A stretch of DNA of 12,106 nt, from assembly GCA_002440975.1 (NCBI GenBank), contig DJWN01000099.1, positions 1-12,106 of the forward strand, written 5' to 3'. Below the pieces are notes generated by a model. The model worked only from the letters and a program-made list of their open reading frames with translations. It ran no database searches and was not told where the DNA came from. The position numbers were made by a program, and so were the translations under genes. Position 1 is the first letter of the stretch. Every line of letters starts with the position of its first letter. Below are positions 6,097 through 12,106 of the stretch, piece after piece. Origin of the DNA: Bacteroidales bacterium UBA6229. Lineage in GTDB: Bacteria; Bacteroidota; Bacteroidia; Bacteroidales; F082.

Positions 6097-6173
6097 GGGG
6101 TGGAAGACGGGATTCGAACCCGCGACCCTCAGAACCACAATCTGATGCTCTAACCAACTGAGCTACGACCACC
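6096..6173 (-). tRNA. tRNA-His (anticodon GUG)
   Basis: Read on the minus strand, the cloverleaf has a D arm beginning GCTCAGTTGGTTAGAGC. The anticodon stem is TCAGA/TCTGA around loop TTGTGGT, with anticodon GUG at 6136-6138. The T arm has loop TTCGAAT. The encoded 3' end reads C73 then CCA. An extra G (6173) precedes G1 and faces C73, the G-1:C73 identity pair required by histidyl-tRNA synthetase. The acceptor stem is unusual: GTGGTCG against CTTCCAC leaves positions 5-68 (U-U) and 6-67 (C-U) unpaired. Isotype is certain. Confidence 0.95.
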
Positions 6174-6174
6174 A

Positions 6175-6194
6175 TTTTGAGGCTGCAAATATAC
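6175..6194 (-). promoter_or_regulatory. tRNA-His promoter -7 box and shared discriminator
   Basis: On the minus strand TATATTTG (6193-6186) matches TAnnTTTG exactly, and the following bases CAGCC-T-CAAAA are nearly the same as those after the tRNA-Leu box at 9141. The box ends 13 nt before the tRNA 5' end, so the leader is only a few nucleotides. No TTG is seen at the expected -33 distance. Confidence 0.6.
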
Positions 6195-6319
6195 AATCAT
6201 TTTCAAAAATAAAATATGGATCATGAAAAATTCAGGTATTTTCTGTGATCTAATGGGTGTAATATTTTGAAGCTGGGATTACCTAAGTGTGCAACAGTAA
6301 ACCGAAGCCGTAATTCTCT

Positions 6320-6327
6320 TACATTTG
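6320..6327 (+). promoter_or_regulatory. -7 promoter box of the ABC permease gene
   Basis: TACATTTG fits TAnnTTTG. Transcription would begin around 6331-6334, giving a leader of about a dozen bases before ATG 6346 and excluding an upstream in-frame TTG at 6325 as the start. No clear TTG lies about 20 bp upstream, so the assignment rests on the -7 box alone. Confidence 0.45.
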
Positions 6328-6345
6328 TGCTTCAAAGCCAAACGA

Positions 6346-7491
6346 ATGTTTACAATAAAAAGGGTATCTGCTATCGAATCACCTGCCAGAATCACCTGGA
6401 AAAGATTTAAGAAACACAAGGCTGGTTATTTTGCTTTGTGGCTGATCCTTTTTATGGCTGCAATTGCCTTGTTTGCTTATTGGTTGATTCCGGACAGGAG
6501 CACTCATGCCAACAGACAAATTCTGGAGATCACCACACAAAAACCCGGATTTGAAGCGGATTTTCTGCTTGTATCCAAAGAAATGCCTGCCAGAAAGAAA
6601 TCTTTGTTTGCGACTTTACTATCAGGACGGCCGGATACCGCCTTTTACATTCCCTTCGATTCACTTTGGGTACAACAGGACAGCGTTTACCTTAAACTGT
6701 TTGATCCTGAGGGAATTGACCAATTGACCCTTGCTTACCCTTTAAGTCAGTTCAGGTTGGCAGCGCAGCCTCAGGATGACGCAGTTGAATCCTTAAGAAA
6801 ACATTATGTTGTTAAAAAACGATTTCTGCTGGGTACGGATCAATTTGGGCGTGATATGTTAAGCAGGCTTGTACTTGGGGCACGCATAAGCTTGTCGGTT
6901 GGTTTTATTGCGGTATTGATCAGCCTTGTTGTTGGGATCACACTCGGAAGTTTGGGTGGTTTCTTTGGTGGTAAAACGGATGATTTTGTGATGTGGCTGG
7001 TCAATGTGGTGTGGTCTTTGCCAACTTTGCTGATGGTTATTGCCATTACCTTTGCACTCGGAAAAGGATTCTGGCAGGTGTTTGTTGCCGTTGGCCTCAC
7101 CATGTGGGTTGAGGTGACGCGTGTGGTGCGGGGACAAATTTTGAGTGTACGTGAGTCGTATTTTGTTGATGCTGCAAGGGCCTTAGGCTTTAGTAATATA
7201 CGGATTATCATCCGGCATATCCTGCCTAATGTAATCAGCCCGGTGATTGTGATATCGGCAGCAAACTTCGCCTCTGCCATCCTGATAGAAGCCGGATTGA
7301 GTTTTTTAGGCCTGGGTGTGCAGCCTCCCACACCTTCGTGGGGCAGCATGATCAAAGAAAATTATGCTTTTATCATTCTGGATGCAGCTTACCTTGCTAT
7401 TTTGCCTGGCATTGCCATCATGCTTTTGGTTTTGGCTTTTATGCTGGTTGGCAATGCCTTGCGTGAGGCACTGGATGTGAAAAAGCTCTGA
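6346..7491 (+). CDS. OppC/DppC-type ABC transporter permease
   Basis: A 381-residue inner-membrane permease of the binding-protein-dependent peptide/nickel family. Residues 1-26 hold a basic cytoplasmic start (TWKRFKKHKAGYFALW) typical of OppC. The first membrane segment is at about 27-48. LLGTDQFGRD (161-170) is the family hallmark before the transport core, and five more membrane segments follow. The EAA loop that contacts the ATPase is DAARALGFSNIRI...RHILPN (275-295). LSFLGLGVQPPTPSWG is a second hallmark. Between the first membrane segment and LLGTD there are about 110 residues, well over the usual 40-50, which explains the extra length over typical DppC (about 300). No partner permease, ATPase or binding protein is nearby, so it must work with subunits encoded elsewhere. 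Start ATG 6346 is set by the promoter box. The substrate is likely oligopeptides but is not shown. Confidence 0.92.
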   Translation: MFTIKRVSAIESPARITWKRFKKHKAGYFALWLILFMAAIALFAYWLIPDRSTHANRQILEITTQKPGFEADFLLVSKEMPARKKSLFATLLSGRPDTAFYIPFDSLWVQQDSVYLKLFDPEGIDQLTLAYPLSQFRLAAQPQDDAVESLRKHYVVKKRFLLGTDQFGRDMLSRLVLGARISLSVGFIAVLISLVVGITLGSLGGFFGGKTDDFVMWLVNVVWSLPTLLMVIAITFALGKGFWQVFVAVGLTMWVEVTRVVRGQILSVRESYFVDAARALGFSNIRIIIRHILPNVISPVIVISAANFASAILIEAGLSFLGLGVQPPTPSWGSMIKENYAFIILDAAYLAILPGIAIMLLVLAFMLVGNALREALDVKKL

Positions 7492-9009
7492 TCAAAAAAT
7501 TCCCAGAAATTTATTTTTACGCGGCTTGTAGTTGTCGGCATTGTAGCAGGCACCCGTATCTCTGTTGCCCATACAAACACCTTTTCTGAAGTTGAATTTA
7601 ATACTGGCATAAATATCCAGACCGTTAAGATCGGAAACACCAAAGAGGGTTCCCAGTCGTTCGGTGCCAATTGTAAAGAATCCCAATCGCACAGCAGCAC
7701 CAATTCTGGGGATGTGATATTCATACAGGCTCAGGGGCAGCATAAAGTCGAACCAATCGGTCTCGTAGCGGGGTGTCAGTGCAATCTGAGCCGGCCGGCG
7801 TACGCTGTATTTCGAAATTTTTAACGGGTGAATCATCATGGCGTTGAGGTACCAGTTTTTATTGTAGTGATAGTCAACCTGAATGCTAAGTGCTGTGGGC
7901 AGCCCGATGCTGAACTTATCTCCGGCATAGGAGGCCCCTGCATCTCCCATAAGCTGAAAACTCAGTGTATCCATCAGGTCGTTCAGGTTGGAAAATCCAA
8001 GTTCATCCATATTTTCCCAAACGGTGTTCACCTCACGGAAATGATGGAGCTGGGCACTGTTCTTAAAGCTTACTACACCCAAATCAAGTATCGAGATTCC
8101 AAAGCGCCAGAAATAGTCTTTGTAGCTTTGTTCGCAGATTCGCTGGTTGTTAAATTTTTGATAGCCTTCTTTTTTTATGGTGTAGGTTAAGCCTAAATCA
8201 AAACCTATGCCACGGCCTTTAAAGGTTGAGCCGCCATCCGGGAAGTCGTTGGTGTTGTAATCAACAGGCAGGGCAAAACCGAAGTCGGCACTGAGGTCGA
8301 AAATGTTTATTGTTTTTCTGTCCAAAACCATATAATCCAGCTTGTCTATACTGGCAAAAGCTCCTCCATAACCTAGCAGGTACTTTGCGGTGATTCCGGC
8401 TGCCCAATGCCTGTTCGAATATTTTGAAAAGGCATAGGCATAGCTCAGTCCTATCTCGCCCCAGGCCATGGAAGCCACATCAAAATCGTGATCTTCAAAA
8501 CGAATGTTTTGCAAAGGAATGTAGCCCAGCGATTGCACTCCAAGTACAGGTATTTCGTAGGGTATCCGGTCGAAGCTATTGTAAGCCCTTGCAGCGGTAT
8601 GAAAGGCAAAAGCATGATTGCCGGTTTGCAAAAAGCCTGCCAGCCCATAATTATTGGTTATGGCACTTCCGGATTTATTTCGTGTATTGTCGTAATACAT
8701 AAAATTACCATCTGTCAATGGGTAAGTTGGCAGCTGTTCCTCATTTTTGACCAGTGGATATAAATTAAAATCGCGGTGTGGGATATAAGCAAAATTATTT
8801 TGACCAAAAGCACCCACACTCACCAGATGAACATCAAGGTATAGCTTGCTTTGCAGCATATTGGCGGGATTAATCCGTGCCATTGCCGAACCTCCAAAAT
8901 TTCCCTGTGTAATTCCAGGAGATTCCTGAGCAATTATCTTTATGGATAAAAAAAGTAATACGACTAAAGTGAGCTTCACCTTTGTGAAAGCCTGAAAATA
9001 TTGTAACAT
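7492..9009 (-). CDS. Exported outer-membrane beta-barrel protein, DUF5723-like
   Basis: This is 505 residues from ATG 9009. The frame is open to a TTG at 9042, but that lies in the predicted promoter. Residues 1-28 form a signal peptide (hydrophobic TLVVLLFLSI, then IIAQ). The mature protein has many alternating aromatic/hydrophobic strands rich in Y, F and G, such as GLSYAYAF, FGFALPV and IGFDLGLTYTI, and ends in a strand IYASIKFNF plus a 27-residue tail with two cysteines. Early residues NFGGSAMARINPANM resemble the DUF5723 start, where N-P-A motifs describe a PorV/FadL-like barrel common in Bacteroidota. Function is unknown; no type IX secretion sorting domain is seen. Its stop is convergent with, and directly adjacent to, the permease stop. 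Export and barrel character are well supported; the DUF number is from memory. Confidence 0.75.
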   Translation of the reverse strand: MLQYFQAFTKVKLTLVVLLFLSIKIIAQESPGITQGNFGGSAMARINPANMLQSKLYLDVHLVSVGAFGQNNFAYIPHRDFNLYPLVKNEEQLPTYPLTDGNFMYYDNTRNKSGSAITNNYGLAGFLQTGNHAFAFHTAARAYNSFDRIPYEIPVLGVQSLGYIPLQNIRFEDHDFDVASMAWGEIGLSYAYAFSKYSNRHWAAGITAKYLLGYGGAFASIDKLDYMVLDRKTINIFDLSADFGFALPVDYNTNDFPDGGSTFKGRGIGFDLGLTYTIKKEGYQKFNNQRICEQSYKDYFWRFGISILDLGVVSFKNSAQLHHFREVNTVWENMDELGFSNLNDLMDTLSFQLMGDAGASYAGDKFSIGLPTALSIQVDYHYNKNWYLNAMMIHPLKISKYSVRRPAQIALTPRYETDWFDFMLPLSLYEYHIPRIGAAVRLGFFTIGTERLGTLFGVSDLNGLDIYASIKFNFRKGVCMGNRDTGACYNADNYKPRKNKFLGIF

Positions 9010-9039
9010 CAAGTAATCCTTATTTGCAATCCTAGAACG

Positions 9040-9047
9040 CAAAATTA
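9040..9047 (-). promoter_or_regulatory. -7 promoter box of the outer-membrane protein gene
   Basis: Minus-strand TAATTTTG fits TAnnTTTG. Transcription would start near 9034-9036, about 25 nt before ATG 9009. No TTG is seen at the -33 position, so confidence is moderate. Confidence 0.4.
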
Positions 9048-9139
9048 CCTATTTTAGTTTACAGGCTTTGCTTTGGCTGCTGATAAGCAGAAAAAAAATG
9101 TGATTGACAGCTATCTCGGTGCAGTCTGAAAAAAGTATC

Positions 9140-9159
9140 GTATATTTGCAGCCGCAAAA
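9140..9159 (+). promoter_or_regulatory. tRNA-Leu promoter -7 box and shared discriminator
   Basis: TATATTTG (9141-9148) fits the -7 consensus. The 20-nt segment GTATATTTGCAGCC-N-CAAAA recurs upstream of tRNA-His on the other strand (6194-6175) with one difference. The box ends 31 nt before the tRNA, so a leader of about 25 nt is expected and must be removed by RNase P. Confidence 0.6.
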
Positions 9160-9179
9160 AAGAAGCAAAAGCGTACCAT

Positions 9180-9261
9180 GCGGATGTGGCGTAATTGGTA
9201 GCCGCGCCAGACTTAGGATCTGGTGCCGAAAGGCGTGGGGGTTCGAGTCCCTTCATCCGCA
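9180..9261 (+). tRNA. tRNA-Leu (anticodon UAG)
   Basis: A class II cloverleaf. Acceptor GCGGATG pairs fully with CATCCGC, with discriminator A73 (9261). The D loop is TAATTGGTAG. The anticodon stem CCAGA/TCTGG surrounds CTTAGGA, with anticodon UAG at 9214-9216. A long variable arm (TGCCGAAAGGCGT) and a T loop TTCGAGT follow. CCA is not encoded (A is followed by CAT), unlike tRNA-His in this window. The T stem GGGGG/CCCTT contains two G-U pairs. It reads CUN leucine codons. Confidence 0.96.
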
Positions 9262-9435
9262 CATAAAAAGATTAGTAGCGAAAACCTGGATTACCCGGAC
9301 TTAATATTAAAGCAAGCAGTAGTTTTGAGGTGCTTTGGGTGAGGGTTTTCGTGCTTGTTTATGTTTAACCGCAGGCTTACCAGTTATGTTGATTGGTCAA
9401 ATTTTTTTAAAAAGCCATAATTTAATCCGAACCTT

Positions 9436-10824
9436 ATGAATATTGCACAGGAAGCACTGACCGACTTAACGGCAAAAATCCAGATCAGTATCGACAAGAA
9501 TGATTATGAAAAAGAAGTCAATGATTCATTGAAATCCTATCAGCGAAAAGCTTCCATGCCTGGTTTCAGGCCAGGAAAGGTGCCTTTTGGGCTCGTGAAA
9601 AAGATGTATGGCAAGGCTATTTTGGCAGATAAAGTGAATCAATTGGTTTCAGAAAATCTCAACAATTATATCGTAGAGCAGAAGCTGGCCATATTGGGAT
9701 ACCCCATGCCTTTGACTGGTACGGAAGCCTTTGATGAGGCTGATCAGCGAGAACAATTCAACTTTGACTTTGAGCTTGCCCTGATGCCTGCATTTGAATT
9801 GAACCTCCAGGAAAAAGTAGTAAATTATATTCGCATTGAGGCGGCAGCTGAGGATGTCCAAAAAGCCATCGATAATATTTTAGAAGGTAATCCTATTATC
9901 ACTCAGCCCGATACTATTGGTGCCGACGATCGCGTAAGCGTTGTGCTGTCGGAAGCAGACGACAAAGGAGAAGAAATTGAAGATGGTTTTGGCAAGGAGC
10001 TTACCTTTCATATGGATCAGATCAAGTCGGCAGAAGCACGTGAGCAGCTGATTGGCAAGGAAGTAGGAGCCGAATTTATCTTTAACTTCGCAAAAGCCCT
10101 CGAAAGCGATGAGGCAGCAGCAAAAATTCTGGAGCTAAAAGAAGATCAACAGCATATCGCCACAGCTGATTTCAACATGATAATTGATGAAGTTATTCAT
10201 GAAGAAAAGGCTGAGCTGAACGAAGACTTGTTTGAGAAGATTTTTCCGGGAGCAGAAATTAAAGACGAACAGGCTTTTCGTGAAAAGATAAAACAGGAAA
10301 TTGAAAAACAATACGAGAGCGAATCGGATCGTTATTTCTTTACCAAAGCAGTGGATCAATTAATCGAAACCTTTGATGCCCCGCTACCGGATGATTTTCT
10401 GAAACGTTGGCTGGTTTACAATTCAGAAGGCAAGCTTAATCAGGAAACCGTTGAAGCTGAATATGGTACTAAGTATGCCAATAGCATCAAATGGCAAATT
10501 ATTGAGGCTGAATTGCTTAAGAAAAACGAAAACCTGAAAGTGAAAGAGGCGGAGGTTCGCGAACGCATGAAGTCGTATCTTTTTGCTAACCTGGGAATGA
10601 GTAATTTGGACGAGGAGATGAGAAAAAGAATGGATAGCGTGGTGGATAGTCTGCTCAAAAATAAAGAGGAACATCAACGGCTGCACAATGAATTATTTGA
10701 ACAAAAACTGGCTGCCTACCTCAAAGAGCAAATGACCTTGCAGGAAGAAACGATGACTTACACTGATTTTGTAACCAAAGTTAACGAAGAGAATAACAAC
10801 AAAAAAGAAACATCAGATGAATAA
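9436..10824 (+). CDS. tig: Trigger factor, ribosome-bound chaperone
   Basis: A 462-residue cytoplasmic chaperone that docks at the ribosomal exit tunnel and shields nascent chains. The N-terminal ribosome-binding domain carries the signature GFRPGKVP at 43-50, at the same place as in E. coli. A reduced, acidic peptidyl-prolyl-isomerase-like middle domain (about 150-245) follows. The C-terminal helical arms (about 265-440) include PDDFLKRWL and RMKSYLFANLG. The acidic tail (EENNNKKETSDE) is typical. The middle domain shows few classical FKBP active-site residues, as in other Bacteroidota trigger factors, so isomerase activity is doubtful. ATG 9436 gives the standard N-terminal strand (MNIAQEALTDLTAKI). 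The gene overlaps clpP by 8 nt, in the classical tig-clpP-clpX order. No convincing TAnnTTTG box is visible in 9262-9435. Confidence 0.96.
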   Translation: MNIAQEALTDLTAKIQISIDKNDYEKEVNDSLKSYQRKASMPGFRPGKVPFGLVKKMYGKAILADKVNQLVSENLNNYIVEQKLAILGYPMPLTGTEAFDEADQREQFNFDFELALMPAFELNLQEKVVNYIRIEAAAEDVQKAIDNILEGNPIITQPDTIGADDRVSVVLSEADDKGEEIEDGFGKELTFHMDQIKSAEAREQLIGKEVGAEFIFNFAKALESDEAAAKILELKEDQQHIATADFNMIIDEVIHEEKAELNEDLFEKIFPGAEIKDEQAFREKIKQEIEKQYESESDRYFFTKAVDQLIETFDAPLPDDFLKRWLVYNSEGKLNQETVEAEYGTKYANSIKWQIIEAELLKKNENLKVKEAEVRERMKSYLFANLGMSNLDEEMRKRMDSVVDSLLKNKEEHQRLHNELFEQKLAAYLKEQMTLQEETMTYTDFVTKVNEENNNKKETSDE

Positions 10825-11488
10825 CGAATTTCAAAAGTATGCCACCAAACATCTGGGTATCAATAGTCTCGGATTGGAAAAATATACTTCAACAATACAA
10901 AATTATATTTCGCCTACCATCATCGAAGAGCGTCAACTCAATATTGCAACGATGGATGTTTTTTCGCGACTGATGATGGATCGCATCATTTTTTTGGGTG
11001 TTCCGGTGGATGATTATGTGGCCAATATCATACAGGCTCAATTGCTTTTTCTCGAATCGGTCGATTCAAAACGTGATATCCAGATTTACCTGAACACACC
11101 TGGCGGATCAGTTTATGCGGGACTGGGCATTTATGATACCATGCAGTATATCAATCCCGATGTAGCAACCATTTGCACCGGAATGGCGGCTTCGATGGGT
11201 GCTGTTTTGCTTTGTGCCGGAGCACCGGGAAAACGTACTGCATTGAAGCATTCCAGAGTGCTTATCCACCAGCCCATGGGAGGCGCACAAGGTCAGGCTT
11301 CTGATATCGAAATTACTGCCCGCGAGATACAGAAACTCAAAAAAGAACTTTACGAAATCATTGCCAAGCATAGTGGTCAAAATTATAAGAAGATCTGGAA
11401 AGATTCTGATCGCGACTACTGGATGACAGCAGAAGAAGCCAGGGATTATGGCATGATTGACGAAGTTCTGATAAAAAACAAAGCGTAA
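10817..11488 (+). CDS. clpP: ATP-dependent Clp protease proteolytic subunit
   Basis: A 223-residue serine protease that assembles into a double heptameric ring and degrades proteins fed in by ClpX. The catalytic triad is S126 (in MAASMGA), H151 (in LIHQPMGG) and D200 (in SDRDYWM). The spacings 25 and 49 are identical to E. coli ClpP. NTPGGSVYAG precedes the active site and forms the oxyanion region. The N-terminal 30 or so residues (NEFQKYATKHLG...) are longer than the mature E. coli form and probably include a propeptide plus the axial loop. Its ATG lies inside the end of tig and clpX begins four bases after its stop, so all three are probably on one mRNA. The isoform appears complete and active. 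Confidence 0.97.
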   Translation: MNNEFQKYATKHLGINSLGLEKYTSTIQNYISPTIIEERQLNIATMDVFSRLMMDRIIFLGVPVDDYVANIIQAQLLFLESVDSKRDIQIYLNTPGGSVYAGLGIYDTMQYINPDVATICTGMAASMGAVLLCAGAPGKRTALKHSRVLIHQPMGGAQGQASDIEITAREIQKLKKELYEIIAKHSGQNYKKIWKDSDRDYWMTAEEARDYGMIDEVLIKNKA

Positions 11489-11492
11489 GGTC

Positions 11493-12106
11493 ATGGCGAA
11501 AAAAGGTGATTATTGTTCATTTTGTGGTAAACCCAGGAAAGAGACCGCACTATTGATTTCAGGCATGGAAGCACATATCTGCGATCAATGTATCGAACAG
11601 GCTCAACTAATACTTAAGGAAGAACTACAACATGCTGTAAGTCACCATAATATCCCTGATTTTAAGGTGCTCAAACCACTTGAGATCAAAAATTTTCTCG
11701 ACCAATACGTCATCGGCCAGGACGAAGCCAAAAGAGTGCTTGCCGTTGCTGTTTATAACCATTACAAAAGGATAGGACAGCCTGTTACAAAAGATGATGT
11801 GGAGATAGAAAAGTCAAACATCATCCTAGTTGGCGAAACCGGAACCGGCAAAACTTTGCTGGCACGTACAATTGCCCGTATGTTGCATGTTCCTTTTGCC
11901 ATTGCAGATGCTACCGTACTCACCGAAGCAGGCTATGTGGGCGAGGATGTGGAAAGCATACTTTCGCGACTTTTACAGGCTGCCGACTTTGATGTGGCTG
12001 CTGCCGAGAAAGGGATAGTTTTTATCGATGAGCTGGATAAGATTGCCCGCAAAAGTGATAATCCCAGTATTACACGCGATGTGTCGGGCGAGGGTGTGCA
12101 GCAGGC
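11493..12106 (+). CDS. clpX: ClpX, ATP-dependent unfoldase of ClpXP (5' part; cut by window end)
   Basis: The first 204 codons of ClpX, open to the last base. The N-terminal zinc-binding domain uses C8, C11, C30 and C33 (YCSFCGKP and ICDQC) and recruits substrates and adaptors. The AAA+ domain follows: VIGQDEAKRVL, Walker A GETGTGKT (114-121), pore-loop GYVG in EAGYVGEDVES, and Walker B IVFIDELDK with D179 and E180. Walker A has E and T where E. coli has P and S (GPTGSGKT); these positions do not contact nucleotide directly. ClpX unfolds tagged proteins and threads them into ClpP, encoded just upstream. The start ATG 11493 gives the usual MAKK beginning. It is incomplete only because the window ends. 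Confidence 0.97.
   Translation, partial: MAKKGDYCSFCGKPRKETALLISGMEAHICDQCIEQAQLILKEELQHAVSHHNIPDFKVLKPLEIKNFLDQYVIGQDEAKRVLAVAVYNHYKRIGQPVTKDDVEIEKSNIILVGETGTGKTLLARTIARMLHVPFAIADATVLTEAGYVGEDVESILSRLLQAADFDVAAAEKGIVFIDELDKIARKSDNPSITRDVSGEGVQQ

Noticed and set aside
5908..6138. Minus-strand ORFs of 73 and 76 codons over 5871-6138
   Set aside because: They run through tRNA-His, its terminator and the antisense of the YqaE gene; the translations show no family features.
6840..7355. 171-codon minus-strand ORF inside the permease
   Set aside because: The plus strand encodes unmistakable permease motifs (LLGTDQFGRD, EAA loop); the minus frame is low-complexity shadow.
9059..9262. 67-codon minus-strand ORF (MRMKGLEPPRLSAPDPKSG...)
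   Set aside because: It reads antisense through tRNA-Leu; this translation is a familiar false ORF of tRNA genes.
9310..9360. AGCAAGCA...TGCTTGTT stem as a terminator for tRNA-Leu
   Set aside because: There are only six Watson-Crick pairs in the core, a loop of more than 30 nt and no clean T-tract, so it is too weak to call.
11108..11494. 128-codon minus-strand ORF opposite clpP
   Set aside because: It is antisense to the clpP catalytic region and has no independent start signal or domain.
1..12106. CRISPR array, transposon or prophage
   Set aside because: No regularly spaced repeats, transposase, integrase or phage structural genes are seen on either strand.

Overview
The window looks like a chromosomal segment of a member of the Bacteroidota. 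Four things point there. Several starts have a box matching the Bacteroidota -7 promoter consensus TAnnTTTG just upstream, and purine-rich Shine-Dalgarno sequences are lacking. There is a DUF5723-like outer-membrane protein, and the YqaE/Pmp3 protein and the trigger factor look like Bacteroidota versions. I cannot name a genus.

Layout. 1-707: a secreted or lipid-free exported protein with MORN repeats. 887-3835: a compact, AT-rich type II restriction-modification (R-M) cassette. It has an XRE/Cro-type regulator, a Dam-like (D12 class) adenine-N6 methyltransferase and an AlwI/BspD6I-family endonuclease. The three genes overlap by 4 and 8 nt and sit behind a good promoter. A perfect 10-bp direct repeat, AAAGAGCTAT, brackets the cassette. 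3836-5886: accessory sequence. It contains an exported surface-repeat protein (LA_2272-like), the frameshifted remains of a small regulator-like gene, a CPBP intramembrane protease and an inverted-repeat-rich spacer. 5887-6036: a 49-residue YqaE/Pmp3 membrane protein. 6096-6173: tRNA-His on the minus strand, with its own terminator. 6346-7491: an OppC/DppC-type ABC permease with a long periplasmic insert. Its stop codon shares the palindrome TGATCA with the stop of the convergent DUF5723-like gene (7492-9009, minus strand). 9180-9261: tRNA-Leu(UAG). 9436-12106: the core proteostasis operon tig-clpP-clpX, with clpX running off the end.

How the genes work together. The R-M genes form one self-contained module: the methyltransferase protects host sites, the nuclease cuts unmodified DNA, and the small regulator probably times expression. 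At the right, trigger factor folds nascent chains and ClpXP degrades proteins; tight gene spacing indicates co-transcription. The genes between these two blocks look independently expressed.

I see no CRISPR array, transposase, integrase or clearly unknown defence system. The least ordinary parts are the R-M cassette with its flanking direct repeat, a 20-nt promoter/leader motif shared by the two tRNA genes, and a tRNA-His whose acceptor stem has two apparent mismatches.
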